This document shows, piece by piece, positions 1 through 6,629 of a DNA stretch of 32,942 nucleotides. Origin of the DNA: Desulfobacter latus (GTDB lineage Bacteria > Desulfobacterota > Desulfobacteria > Desulfobacterales > Desulfobacteraceae); the NCBI RefSeq assembly GCF_013389365.1, contig NZ_JACADJ010000045.1, positions 1 through 32,942 on the forward strand, given 5' to 3'. The stretch's first letter is position 1. Each line of letters begins with the position of its first letter. The notes under the pieces are model-generated. The model saw only the letters and a program-made list of their open reading frames with translations, searched no databases and was not told where the DNA came from. Made by a program: the position numbers and the translations under genes.

Positions 1-138
1 CTTACAAAGATAAGGAATAGAGGCTGCGGGTTTCAGCCACTTAAGGTGTTTACATTTTAATAAAAAACTCTAATTGAATCGTAAATTAAATACTTTTGAT
101 TACTATTTAATTAGATTTTATAACCTGTTGACAGTTAC

Positions 139-409
139 ATATGGAATGAAGCGTGGCAATGGGTGAAACGACGTCACCGGAATAAAAGCATCCAATGGCT
201 GAAGAAGACGTATTGGTCAAAGGGCTCACAACCGGGACGGTTCTCAACGCTTGTCAAAGACAAAAACGGCAACGATAGAACATACGAACTCATCAAAGCT
301 CACAGCATACATATCCAAAGGCACATCAAAATCAAAAGCGACGCAAATCCTTTTGACCCGGAACAACAACAATACTTCCGGGAAAGACGGGTGAAACCCA
401 AGATGATCC
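139..409 (+). pseudogene. Group II intron-encoded protein, C-terminal fragment
   Basis: The plus strand reads through a segment with WQWVKRRHRNK near its start and RHIKIKSDANPFDP followed by YFRERR near its end. The second signature is typical of the extreme C-terminus of group II intron reverse transcriptase/maturases, the zone carrying the HNH-like endonuclease. No upstream RT domain in this orientation precedes it, and the frame ends at a sharp junction near 409, where sequence of an RT fragment on the opposite strand begins. The open frame continues to 624 only by chance read-through of the antisense RT piece. I read it as a decayed, rearranged intron remnant. Confidence 0.6.
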
Positions 410-572
410 CCTATCCATGGTCGACTGACAGCACTTTTATCTTTGTTTACTTTGAGCTTGAGTTTTACGGTCAAAAATCTTGTGATACTCTGCATAACCC
501 TTTCGGCGGCTTTCGCACTTTTACAAAAAATCCTGGGATCATCGGCATATCTAACATATCTATGCCCTCGCT
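410..572. repeat. 163-bp direct repeat, copy 1 (RT segment)
   Basis: This block, starting CTATCCATGGTCGACTGACA after a C at 410, recurs at 1900-2062 in the same orientation with about three substitutions. One of them changes the RT active site from YADD (here) to YTDD (copy 2). The two copies flank the higBA locus. Confidence 0.9.
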
Positions 573-657
573 TTTCCAACTCTTTGTCCAACTCGTCAAG
601 GACAATATTGGACAGCAAAGGTGAAAGCGGGCCTCCTTTTCTGGTCGGTCTTCGCAA
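410..657 (-). pseudogene. Group II intron reverse transcriptase, central RT fragment
   Basis: The minus strand encodes the RT core: GGPLSPLLSN (the segment before the active site), then RYVRYADDPRIF with the catalytic YADD box, then KLKLKVNKDKSAV and RPWIG. The normal continuation (KFLGF and the maturase domain) is missing, because the similarity stops at about 410 and the frame runs into the antisense of another intron fragment. The N-terminal RT motifs are also absent upstream of about 650. The piece is therefore a truncated non-functional copy. Its 410-572 part is nearly identical to 1900-2062, where a longer copy of the same gene is found. Confidence 0.75.
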
Positions 658-706
658 TTCGCCGCCCGCCCACTAAGCTCTGCGTTCTCTTCTTAAAAAC
701 ATACGC

Positions 707-733
707 TTGACATTTAACGTATTCCGTTATATT
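707..733 (+). promoter_or_regulatory. higBA promoter with palindromic operator
   Basis: A perfect -35 box TTGACA (707-712) is followed by a possible -10 TATATT at 728-733; the 15-nt spacer is short. Between and overlapping them lies a perfect inverted repeat TAACG-tattc-CGTTA (715-729). A five-base-arm palindrome over the promoter fits the autoregulatory operator expected for a HigA-type antitoxin. The operator role is inference from position and family behaviour. Confidence 0.5.
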
Positions 734-740
734 TTTGACT

Positions 741-1016
741 ATGATAAAGAATTTTAAATGTAAGCATACACAAGCCCTGTATGAAGGGAACAGCCCAAAG
801 CAATTCAGAACTTTTCAGGCGCAAGCAGAACGTAAACTTCAAATGCTTGATAACGCAGTCGAGTTGCTTGATTTACGGTCTCCACCCGGTAATCGATTTG
901 AAAAATTGGGAGGCGATAGGCAGGGACAGTACAGCATAAGAATCAATAAGCAATGGCGTGTGTGCTTTTCGTGGTCTGATGAACCATACGATGTAGAAAT
1001 AACAGACTACCATTAG
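741..1016 (+). CDS. higB: HigB-type toxin, RelE/ParE superfamily
   Basis: A 91-residue protein beginning MIKNFKCKHTQALYEG and carrying RFEKLGGDRQGQYSIRIN and WRVCFSWSD, a pattern characteristic of HigB/RelE-fold mRNA interferases that cleave mRNA on the ribosome. I chose the ATG at 741 over a TTG two codons upstream because family members start with MIK and their length is about 92 residues. It overlaps no neighbour and is followed 12 bases later by higA. The usual order (toxin first, antitoxin second) is the one known for the HigBA family. It lies between two group II intron fragments, so it probably arrived with, or stabilises, a mobile segment. The key basic residues of the C-terminal strand (RIN, WRVCF) are intact, so the toxin looks functional. 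Confidence 0.88.
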   Translation: MIKNFKCKHTQALYEGNSPKQFRTFQAQAERKLQMLDNAVELLDLRSPPGNRFEKLGGDRQGQYSIRINKQWRVCFSWSDEPYDVEITDYH

Positions 1017-1028
1017 GAGGAAGCGATT

Positions 1029-1328
1029 ATGAACAATATGCGACCAATTCATCCTGGAGAAATAATTAAAGAAGAATATTTAGAACCATTAAATATGAGT
1101 GCTAATGCTTTGGCTATTGCTTTGCGTATACCAGCCCCTCGGATCAATGATGTGATAAGACAAAAGAGAGGGATCAGCATTGATACTGCCCTCAGACTCG
1201 CTCGATACTTCAACACTACCCCTCAATTTTGGATGAACCTGCAAGTCAGTTATGATCTTAAAATGGCCAAACAAAATGTGGCAAAAATCGAGAATGAAAT
1301 TATCCCCCTGCAAGCGGTCACTGCTTAA
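1029..1328 (+). CDS. higA: HigA antitoxin, XRE-family HTH
   Basis: A 99-residue protein with the HigA N-terminal signature RPIHPGEIIKEEYLEPL, followed by an XRE helix-turn-helix (about residues 25-60, with SANALAIALRIP as first helix and RINDVIRQKRGIS as recognition region) and the FNTTPQFWMNLQ motif shared by HigA/VapI proteins. It neutralises HigB and represses the operon by binding the operator upstream of higB. A strong AGGAGG at 1015-1020 overlaps the higB stop region, so the antitoxin is likely translated more efficiently than the toxin. The protein ends after a short variable tail; downstream is a group II intron 3' remnant on the other strand. Confidence 0.92.
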   Translation: MNNMRPIHPGEIIKEEYLEPLNMSANALAIALRIPAPRINDVIRQKRGISIDTALRLARYFNTTPQFWMNLQVSYDLKMAKQNVAKIENEIIPLQAVTA

Positions 1329-1371
1329 AGGTGGCCGGGGTAACCATTCAAGAATATAAAGAGAATCGGGA

Positions 1372-1446
1372 TAGGACTCCCCATCATCACTGAGGAGCCC
1401 TCCCACACCACCCGGCATACGGATCACGTACCAGGGCGGTTCGGTT
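1372..1446 (-). other. Group II intron RNA 3' remnant (domain V/VI-like)
   Basis: Read on the minus strand this stretch gives a hairpin-rich sequence (ACCGCCCTGGTACGTG, then ATCCGTATGCCGGGTGGTGT and GGGAGGGCTCC) of the kind that follows the stop of bacterial group II intron-encoded proteins. It lies directly downstream of the maturase fragment at 1458-2063 in the same orientation, as expected for intron domains V/VI. Assignment is by pattern memory, not by a covariance search. Confidence 0.45.
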
Positions 1447-1457
1447 GATTTAAGGCA

Positions 1458-2063
1458 TCAGTTCCCGGGTAGATACAATCCTTTGTCGATGAAATATCTT
1501 TCAGGCATGGCAATGGCAACCCACTTGATTTTACTCATGTGCCAATACTTTTTGCGGGCATTGCCGCAAAGCATGGCATCATGGTGCGAAATACCAAGTT
1601 TTTTAAGGTTACGAACCCTGGTTTTGGGATTCTTCCATTGTTTCCAAACAAGGCTTCGCAGCCGCCGCAGTATCCAGACTTTGAGCCCTTTGAGGAAGTG
1701 TCTGGCTTCTGTAAGCCGAAAATAATTCCACCATCCCCGAAAATACTGGTTCAACTCCTGAATCACCTGCCACAGGCTTTTACCCCGCTTGCGGCAGGTC
1801 AATTCCCGAATTTTATCCTTAAACCGTTTAATGCTTTTGGCATGAATCCGGATTTTGGACTGTCCACACATTTGAAAATATGTGAATCCTAAGAATTTAC
1901 CTATCCATGGTCGACTGACAGCACTTTTATCTTTGTTTACTTTGAGCTTGAGTTTCACGGTCAAAAATCTTGTGATACTCTGCATAACCCTTTCGGCGGC
2001 TTTCGCACTTTTACAAAAAATCCTGGGGTCATCGGTATATCTAACATATCTATGCCCTCGCTC
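1458..2063 (-). pseudogene. Group II intron reverse transcriptase/maturase, C-terminal part
   Basis: The minus strand holds the end of the RT domain (RYVRYTDDPRIF, KLKLKVNKDKSAV, RPWIGKFLGFTYF), followed by a complete maturase-specific domain: IKRFKDKIRELT, then VIQELNQYFRGWWNYFRLTE and the C-terminal WVAIAMPERYFIDKGLYLPG. The RT N-terminal half is missing: before RGHRYVRY the sequence is an unrelated inverted-repeat segment (2064-2117). The active-site box reads YTDD rather than YADD, an A to T change next to the catalytic aspartates and consistent with decay. Nothing suggests this piece can still mobilise itself; it may be the partner of the intron RNA remnant just downstream. Confidence 0.8.
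1900..2062. repeat. 163-bp direct repeat, copy 2 (RT segment)
   Basis: This is the second copy of the block at 410-572, same orientation, with about three differences. It lies inside the longer RT/maturase fragment. Recombination between the copies would delete the intervening 1.5 kb including higBA. Confidence 0.9.
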
Positions 2064-2077
2064 CCGCTTTGCGGGAC

Positions 2078-2117
2078 GCAAAAGGTTTCCGCTCCTCACG
2101 TTGCTCCAACCTTTTGC
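2078..2117. repeat. Inverted repeat at RT breakpoint
   Basis: GCAAAAGGTT (2078-2087) and AACCTTTTGC (2108-2117) are perfect 10-bp arms around a 20-base loop. The element lies exactly where the RT reading frame loses its similarity to group II intron proteins, so it is probably foreign sequence or the breakpoint of a rearrangement. Confidence 0.6.
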
Positions 2118-2298
2118 GCCGGTTAGCTTAGCGTTCTGCTTTCAAAAATTGCCACAGGTATACATTCATGATATACAGTAACCCGGCAACGTCGAAATTT
2201 TTTACCGAACCCTGGAAGCTTGAACAACAGTTTGCTTACAGAATCTGATGGTTATTTATCTATTATGCCGATGTCAAAAAGCGAAGAAAATACCAAAT

Positions 2299-2617
2299 TG
2301 GTTGATACGAATGCTCCAGGAACGAATTGATGATGCCGCTTTTCTGAACCTGATCCGCAAATGAAGGAATAACCTTTATAAAGGCGTTGAATAGACGGTT
2401 GCGCGGCCATTACAATTATTATAATGTACCAGGTAACCTGTCGGCACTATGGCATTTTTATAGCTGGGCCGAAAAGTGTGCATTCAAATGGTTCAACCGC
2501 CGAGGAGGGAAGCGAAAAAGCTTCACCTGGAAAGTCTTTACCAAAACGGTGCCTCTTTTGGGGATTGCCAAGCCTAAGATGCTGGTAGTTAACAGACAAC
2601 ATCGAGTGTTTACATAA
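2299..2617 (+). pseudogene. Second group II intron RT/maturase, collapsed remnant
   Basis: Two pieces of a different intron-encoded protein follow each other on the plus strand. At 2299-2363 the frame reads WLIRMLQERIDDAAFLNLIRK and then a TGA; this is a signature near the RT N-terminus (normally followed by WLKAG). From about 2387 it jumps to RRLRGHYNYYNVPGN, then ALWHFYSWAEK and RKSFTWKVF, the C-terminal maturase region. The entire catalytic core between them is deleted. A residual intron RNA 3' part follows at 2654. The protein is clearly dead. It is not the same lineage as the minus-strand copies, judging from the different C-terminal sequence. Confidence 0.7.
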
Positions 2618-2653
2618 ACAAATGTCTTACACGAAAGCGAGTACAACCGAGGA

Positions 2654-2724
2654 ACCGGATGCGGGCAAACCGCACGTCCGGGACTGTGCGGGGGGCACCG
2701 GGTGACCGGTGTTCCTACCGCGAG
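2654..2724 (+). other. Group II intron RNA 3' end (domain V-like hairpin and tail)
   Basis: The hairpin CCGGATGCGG-gcaa-ACCGCACGTCCGG (2655-2681) is followed by TGTGCGGGGGGCACCGG and a tail ending CCTACCGCGAG. This arrangement is typical of the 3' end of bacterial group II introns downstream of the maturase gene. It directly follows the collapsed maturase at 2387-2617 in the same orientation. The exact exon junction cannot be fixed by eye. Confidence 0.55.
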
Positions 2725-2741
2725 AGATGGGATAGTCAATT

Positions 2742-3194
2742 ATGCAGCCTCAACTCGTTGTTCTGCTTATCATTTGTATCGTATTAGCGGTTCAAGGCTA
2801 TTATTTCGGTTTTATTCGTCCGCCCAAGGTGTTGGCATGGTTACAACGGGCGACTTTCATCCTGATGATTTTTTTAATGATACCCTTGGTGTCATTTACG
2901 CTATGGAAGCAAGCTGGAGCTATTGAGCGATTGGCAAGTATTGGCGTAAAACCCCATCCCGGCATTTTGCATCCAATTGGATTGGCCACGGGACCTTCAA
3001 CTTGGGTTTACAAAAATAAATCAAAACCGGAAGACATAAAATCTTTTTATCATGCGGAAAACAGTTTCGAGGGATGGGAGATAATCAGCAGTTCTGACAA
3101 CATGCTTATCGTTTCCAGTGGCAATAGAAAGATGGCAATTAGCATGAGTCGAGAAGCTGATTCGACTACTATTATTTACCATATGCTGCTATAA
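2742..3194 (+). CDS. Small two-TM membrane protein, integron cassette candidate
   Basis: A 150-residue protein of unknown function. It starts with two hydrophobic segments (about residues 4-24 and 36-58) separated by a short basic loop (FIRPPKVLAWLQRA), followed by a soluble domain of about 90 residues with SFYHAENSFEGWEIIS and no motif I recognise. The likely topology is two membrane spans with the C-terminal domain exposed. The ribosome binding site is weak. Just eight bases after the stop codon an attC site begins, so gene plus attC together have the structure of an integron gene cassette. Cassette proteins of this type are often unknown small membrane proteins. It immediately follows a group II intron 3' end. 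Confidence 0.65.
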   Translation: MQPQLVVLLIICIVLAVQGYYFGFIRPPKVLAWLQRATFILMIFLMIPLVSFTLWKQAGAIERLASIGVKPHPGILHPIGLATGPSTWVYKNKSKPEDIKSFYHAENSFEGWEIISSSDNMLIVSSGNRKMAISMSREADSTTIIYHMLL

Positions 3195-3201
3195 ATTTAT
3201 C

Positions 3202-3261
3202 ATCTAACAAGGCTACTGCAGCCGACGCAAAAAGCCGCGCGGCTGAGTAGCAGCGTTGGAC
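3202..3261 (+). other. Integron attC recombination site
   Basis: The site begins with ATCTAAC (R'', matching RYYYAAC) and ends with GTTGGAC (R', matching GTTRRRY), the cleavage box of integron integrases. Between them the arms GCTACTGCAGCCG (3212-3224) and CGGCTGAGTAGC (3240-3251) pair perfectly except for one unpaired G, which gives the extrahelical base that IntI uses to choose the strand. Length is 60 bp, within the normal attC range. No integrase gene or further attC was found in the window. Confidence 0.85.
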
Positions 3262-3262
3262 A

Positions 3263-4009
3263 ATGGTAATAGGGACAATGGAAACAACACAAGATATATT
3301 ACCCAACGGGGAGTCTAATCCCGTCTACTACGTAACCGAAGCCCGGAATGCGACGTTGAGGGAATTGTTGAGAATGAGCCCGCCAACCATTCGGGGCAAA
3401 CTTGGCGCATTCCTTTTGAAGATATTGAGACTTGATAGTCCACATCAGTTTGGGATAGCGATCAATGATGCAATACGCTGTTCCACTGATGACATATCTG
3501 AATTGCATGAGATGTTCCACAGCACGATTAGAAACCTTGCTCATCTCGGTTTTTCCCCCATAGTAGCGCAGCGATTGCCGATCCTCGGCGAAGGTCGTTG
3601 CTGTTCTCTGGCATTTTTGGGCAACGATCCAACAGAGTATGCCATCATCGTATACGCAAAAGCCTGGGCCAATGGCCAAGAATATGATGAATCTGGATTA
3701 TCATTCATTTCGCGGGATGAAACGACGATTTGGGTAACCTCAAGCCAGTTACAGAGGCTCAAAAGTCCGCGGAATTTTAATGTCCAATATTTTCCCGATA
3801 GCTCACCAGACTTCCTTCACACGACTCACTGCGAAAGGATAAAAGCAATTCCAAAGGAAATGTTGCGGGTGTTCGATACAGAAAACCTGTTGTTTGTACT
3901 TCGCGAAATCGAAGCGCTGATTAATGAATTCAACATAGCGCGTGGAGTGCTTCGCCCAATGACAATCGCTGAGATTGGAGCAGTTACCAAAGATGAAGAT
4001 CGGTTTTGA
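3263..4009 (+). CDS. Hypothetical protein (248 aa)
   Basis: A soluble protein without transmembrane segment and without a motif I can assign. It has a hydrophobic patch RGKLGAFLLKILRLD (about residues 44-58), and segments FHSTIRNLAHLGFSPIVAQR and EYAIIVYAKAWANGQEYDESG that look like an alpha/beta fold. Two starts are possible: ATG 3263, directly behind the attC cleavage site, and ATG 3278 (METTQDILPNG), which looks the more natural one. The gene begins within two bases of the attC site, so it would be the next cassette, but no attC follows it. Its 3' end overlaps the next gene, which suggests translational coupling. The function is unknown; the surrounding small genes hint at a stabilised accessory module. 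Confidence 0.6.
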   Translation: MVIGTMETTQDILPNGESNPVYYVTEARNATLRELLRMSPPTIRGKLGAFLLKILRLDSPHQFGIAINDAIRCSTDDISELHEMFHSTIRNLAHLGFSPIVAQRLPILGEGRCCSLAFLGNDPTEYAIIVYAKAWANGQEYDESGLSFISRDETTIWVTSSQLQRLKSPRNFNVQYFPDSSPDFLHTTHCERIKAIPKEMLRVFDTENLLFVLREIEALINEFNIARGVLRPMTIAEIGAVTKDEDRF

Positions 4010-4484
4010 TGCAGTTTTTCGAAACGGCAAGAGGCAGTTAAATGATTCAATTCCATGGAACAATCCTCGAGATACCACCTTGGATGAGGCACTGAAGGTA
4101 CTTCGACGGCTGACTGAATTGCCGCCAGCCAATTCATCGGAGGGCGTCGATGCAGGCGCTAGGGCCTGGTTGATGGTGAAGTACGGGAAAAAGAGGATGT
4201 GGATTTATATACCAGATAACCTGCCGATGGTTCAGATATGTTTTGAGGGTCCGAATGAACTGGATGGTGGAGGAGGTAATACCACATTGCAGATCGCCGA
4301 AAAAGCTTTGCGCCTCATAAACACGGGTGAGGATCCTGAGGATTCAGTGAGAGGCGCCTCACGAGATTGGGAGACCTATCGCGCTTATGAAGGTCTACCC
4401 GATAATTTCAGGATGATAACACAATATGAAGAACAAAGAGCTGATCGCCTCAAATATCGAAGAAGCCAAGTTAGAGTTGGATAG
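3993..4484 (+). CDS. Hypothetical protein (163 aa)
   Basis: I took ATG 3993 (MKIGFDAVFRNGKRQ) as start; a TTG at 3975 is possible but has no better ribosome binding site. The start lies 17 bases inside the end of the preceding gene. The protein has a segment AWLMVKYGKKRMWIYIPDN followed by a glycine-rich turn (GPNELDGGGGNTT) and an acidic/basic C-terminus ending RRSQVRVG. No family is recognised. The extended overlap at both ends with neighbouring genes suggests the cluster 3263-4680 is transcribed as one unit. Confidence 0.5.
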   Translation: MKIGFDAVFRNGKRQLNDSIPWNNPRDTTLDEALKVLRRLTELPPANSSEGVDAGARAWLMVKYGKKRMWIYIPDNLPMVQICFEGPNELDGGGGNTTLQIAEKALRLINTGEDPEDSVRGASRDWETYRAYEGLPDNFRMITQYEEQRADRLKYRRSQVRVG

Positions 4485-4680
4485 CCTCCTTTCTGATTTG
4501 GCATCAAATCCGGAATATTCGGAAGCAGAGTTCCAAATTGCGCTTGAACACGCATACCATCATTTAAACTATGCATGGCATATCCGCAATGTTGACGAAA
4601 AAAGGGCTGTAGCATGTTCGGATGAAGATTTTGTTAAATGGTCAAAATTCCCCTTAGGTGAGATCATTAAATATGAATAA
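4426..4680 (+). CDS. Small helical hypothetical protein (84 aa)
   Basis: An 84-residue, mostly helical acidic protein (IASNIEEAKLELDSLLSDL, EFQIALEHAYHHLNYAWHIR) starting at ATG 4426, which overlaps the preceding gene by 59 bases in another frame. The pattern HAYHHLNYAWHIRN resembles small helical accessory or immunity-like proteins, but I cannot name a family. The long overlap weakens the call for either this start or the previous gene's end; the amphipathic composition supports it being coding. Confidence 0.5.
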   Translation: MKNKELIASNIEEAKLELDSLLSDLASNPEYSEAEFQIALEHAYHHLNYAWHIRNVDEKRAVACSDEDFVKWSKFPLGEIIKYE

Positions 4681-4714
4681 GGCCTTTATCAAGGCAAATT
4701 CAATGGAGACTTGA

Positions 4715-5236
4715 ATGCGCAAGGAGTATGGTAAAGCTCTCAGGCATTATTTCACAAAGAAGATGGAAGAGAGACGGCCGGAATTCAAAGCGGAAAAAGT
4801 AAAGTCAGTTTTTGTATGGCCCGGACAGAGAGCTTTCTGCCAGGTAATTTCAGACTCACTAAAGTGTTGGATCGTCTTGAGTCCCAGTCCCAAGGATTAC
4901 GATGAGTTTACTGTTTTGATCGGGTGGTCGACCTTGGGGCGATATCCTGAACTGACGGTCATCCCTTCTCCTATACCGCTGTCACCTGACAGAGCAGAAT
5001 TCAGTCAGGCGGAATACCTTGCCAGGCTCCCCCAACTTTGGACAGAAAAGGATGTATGGTGGGTAGTAAAAGCGTTTGAACCATCGCTTACAATCGAGCA
5101 AATGACGGCCAATTTGGCGCCAATATCTAAAATGGTGGCTGAGGAAAGGGTTATTCCTTGTGTGGAAGACGCAATAAAAAAAATACTCGATTTTGGCATC
5201 CCTTATTTATCCGAATTCGTCAAATCAAGGTTTTGA
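4715..5236 (+). CDS. Hypothetical protein (173 aa), immunity-like
   Basis: A soluble 173-residue protein starting MRKEYGKALRHYFTKKM, with a basic N-terminal helix, a central beta-rich part (KVKSVFVWPGQRAFCQVI, CWIVLSPSPKDYDEFTVLIGW) and a helical C-terminus (EQMTANLAPISKMVAEE, IPCVEDAIKKILDFGIP). The layout of a basic helix followed by a strand-rich domain with GWSTLGRYP is reminiscent of DUF4304-like or SUKH-like immunity domains, but this is only an impression. GGAGA eight bases upstream gives a plausible ribosome binding site. Neighbouring genes are unknown small proteins in the same direction. Confidence 0.6.
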   Translation: MRKEYGKALRHYFTKKMEERRPEFKAEKVKSVFVWPGQRAFCQVISDSLKCWIVLSPSPKDYDEFTVLIGWSTLGRYPELTVIPSPIPLSPDRAEFSQAEYLARLPQLWTEKDVWWVVKAFEPSLTIEQMTANLAPISKMVAEERVIPCVEDAIKKILDFGIPYLSEFVKSRF

Positions 5237-5274
5237 CGTGAAAAACTGGTTTAAGGCAATAAAATATTTCTGAT

Positions 5275-5556
5275 ATGAAAACGATAAAGATAGACGAAGC
5301 CCATTTGCTTGCAAAAGAAATTGCGCGCAAAATCGTATCGCAGGAGCTTTCAGAACACATGGGTGCAATGAAAATATGGAAAGAAATTATTGATTGCATA
5401 GCGCCAAAATGCCCGGATTCCCTTTGGGCATTTAAGTCCAACGCCAGTGCAATTGAGGATATTATATGGAACGCTGAAAATGGCGGGGAAAGGCATGACG
5501 ATTTAATTCGTGAATGTAAGCAAGAAATTATGCATGCCGCAAAAAAGCTGTTATGA
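5275..5556 (+). CDS. Small hypothetical protein (93 aa)
   Basis: A 93-residue helical protein (MKTIKIDEAHLLAKEIARKI and ECKQEIMHAAKKLL at the ends) with a short CIAPKCPDSLWAF loop holding two cysteines. No family is recognised and the ribosome binding site is poor. It begins 38 bases after the preceding gene and ends 42 bases before a palindromic repeat element at 5599, so it is probably the last gene of this accessory transcript. Confidence 0.5.
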   Translation: MKTIKIDEAHLLAKEIARKIVSQELSEHMGAMKIWKEIIDCIAPKCPDSLWAFKSNASAIEDIIWNAENGGERHDDLIRECKQEIMHAAKKLL

Positions 5557-5598
5557 TATTTTCGGCCTTGATCATATATCAGGCCATACGAATTTCCG

Positions 5599-5669
5599 GT
5601 AGGTTGGGTTGAGGAACGAAACCCAACGCCGATAAGTTGTTGGGTTTCACTTCGTTCAACCCAACCTAC
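5599..5669. repeat. Dispersed palindromic repeat (GTAGGTTGGGTT family)
   Basis: Outer arms GTAGGTTGGGTTGA (5599-5612) and TCAACCCAACCTAC (5656-5669) are perfect complements. Nested inside are GAAACCCAAC and GTTGGGTTTC. The whole can fold as one long hairpin. This kind of GTAGGTTGGGTT palindrome is widespread as an intergenic repeat in environmental Proteobacteria. It may also end transcription of the upstream genes. Confidence 0.75.
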
Positions 5670-5761
5670 GCTGTGGCCGATGTTATGACCAAGCCCATAT
5701 TTTCTTTGTACCAGATAGACAATTTCAAGGATATCGATGCATATCGATAGAAGAGATACTT

Positions 5762-6577
5762 ATGCCGACTACACCTAAAGAATCAAAAAAATTCATGATG
5801 TTATTAACCGAAAAGAAAACGCTGCCTTTTGGGGAAGCACTCTCAATATTCGCGGATAAACGGGGAAAATTTAATCGTGATAATGTCACCGTGGTTTTAA
5901 ACGGGTTGAGCATCGAAAATAGCTTTAGTGTGCTTAATAAAAAAGGGGATGAAGTTTGGATCGACAATGCCATATTCGACTCTCCCGAAGACTACACGCT
6001 CAGATTTAATAGTATTGCAGGTTTTGAAACCAATGTTGCGAGCGGGTTCAGCGATTTGATCGATCCTGACAACGTCAATGAAATTGCCCCCAATTACGTC
6101 TGGGCAACCATGCAGCGTCGGGAGCAATTGCGTATCACGGGCGACCAGCAGGATGCTCCAGAGCTGGCTGAGCGTATCCGGGCCTTCACTCACCAGTTTG
6201 CGTTCCACCTGGTGACGGGACAGTATGAACGCATTGCCGGACTTTTTTCGCTCCGGGCCGCCAAAGGCCAGACCCTCGAAACCTTGTTGACACGGATCGC
6301 AAATCTGGAAAGGGAGTTTGGGCCATTTGATTACTTCGACCACATCGAAGTGATAAGCGTGTTCAATGGTGATGTCGCCAATGTTACTGCCTCAGCCCAT
6401 ATGAAGCTGCCCAAGGGCATTCACCGCAATGAACAAAGAGGATTATCCCGGTTCCAGATCATCAGTGTGCGCACGCCGAATGGTATGTTTATCCATGAGT
6501 ATAAAGTCAGCTTGAGCATCATTGAGGAAGATGGTTTTTTTCGTATCTGCGATGCCAAGGCGTACTCGGGTTATTGA
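5762..6577 (+). CDS. Hypothetical protein (271 aa), possible NTF2-like C-terminus
   Basis: A soluble protein of 271 residues. The N-terminal half (FGEALSIFADKRGKFNRDNV, then VVLNGLSIENSFSVLNKKGD) is unfamiliar. The C-terminal half (ERIRAFTHQFAFHLVTGQYE, RIAGLFSLRAAKGQ, then VTASAHMKLPKG and GFFRICDAKAYSGY) has the helix-then-curved-sheet pattern of SnoaL/NTF2-like domains, including the final strand; this is a weak inference. It is followed 52 bases later by another unknown gene with a good ribosome binding site. Codon use looks more like the core than that of 2742-5556. Confidence 0.6.
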   Translation: MPTTPKESKKFMMLLTEKKTLPFGEALSIFADKRGKFNRDNVTVVLNGLSIENSFSVLNKKGDEVWIDNAIFDSPEDYTLRFNSIAGFETNVASGFSDLIDPDNVNEIAPNYVWATMQRREQLRITGDQQDAPELAERIRAFTHQFAFHLVTGQYERIAGLFSLRAAKGQTLETLLTRIANLEREFGPFDYFDHIEVISVFNGDVANVTASAHMKLPKGIHRNEQRGLSRFQIISVRTPNGMFIHEYKVSLSIIEEDGFFRICDAKAYSGY

Positions 6578-6629
6578 TGACCGGTGTTCTAGAAAAGGCT
6601 GACGCTGCGACTCTTAAAAAAAAGGAAAT

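Noticed and set aside
244-409. Continuation of the minus-strand RT frame to 244
   Set aside because: After RPWIG the translation has no similarity to group II intron proteins; it is antisense of the plus-strand IEP fragment.
163-624. Plus-strand frame of 153 codons as an intact gene
   Set aside because: Only the part up to about 409 resembles an intron-encoded protein; the rest is antisense to RT sequence, so the frame is a fusion by rearrangement.
1089-1427. Minus-strand frame opposite higA
   Set aside because: It covers the antisense of a clear HigA gene and intron RNA sequence; no ribosome binding site or motif.
3263-5556. Further attC sites between the small unknown genes
   Set aside because: Gaps after 4009, 4484, 4680, 5236 and 5556 contain no RYYYAAC...GTTRRRY pair with complementary arms.
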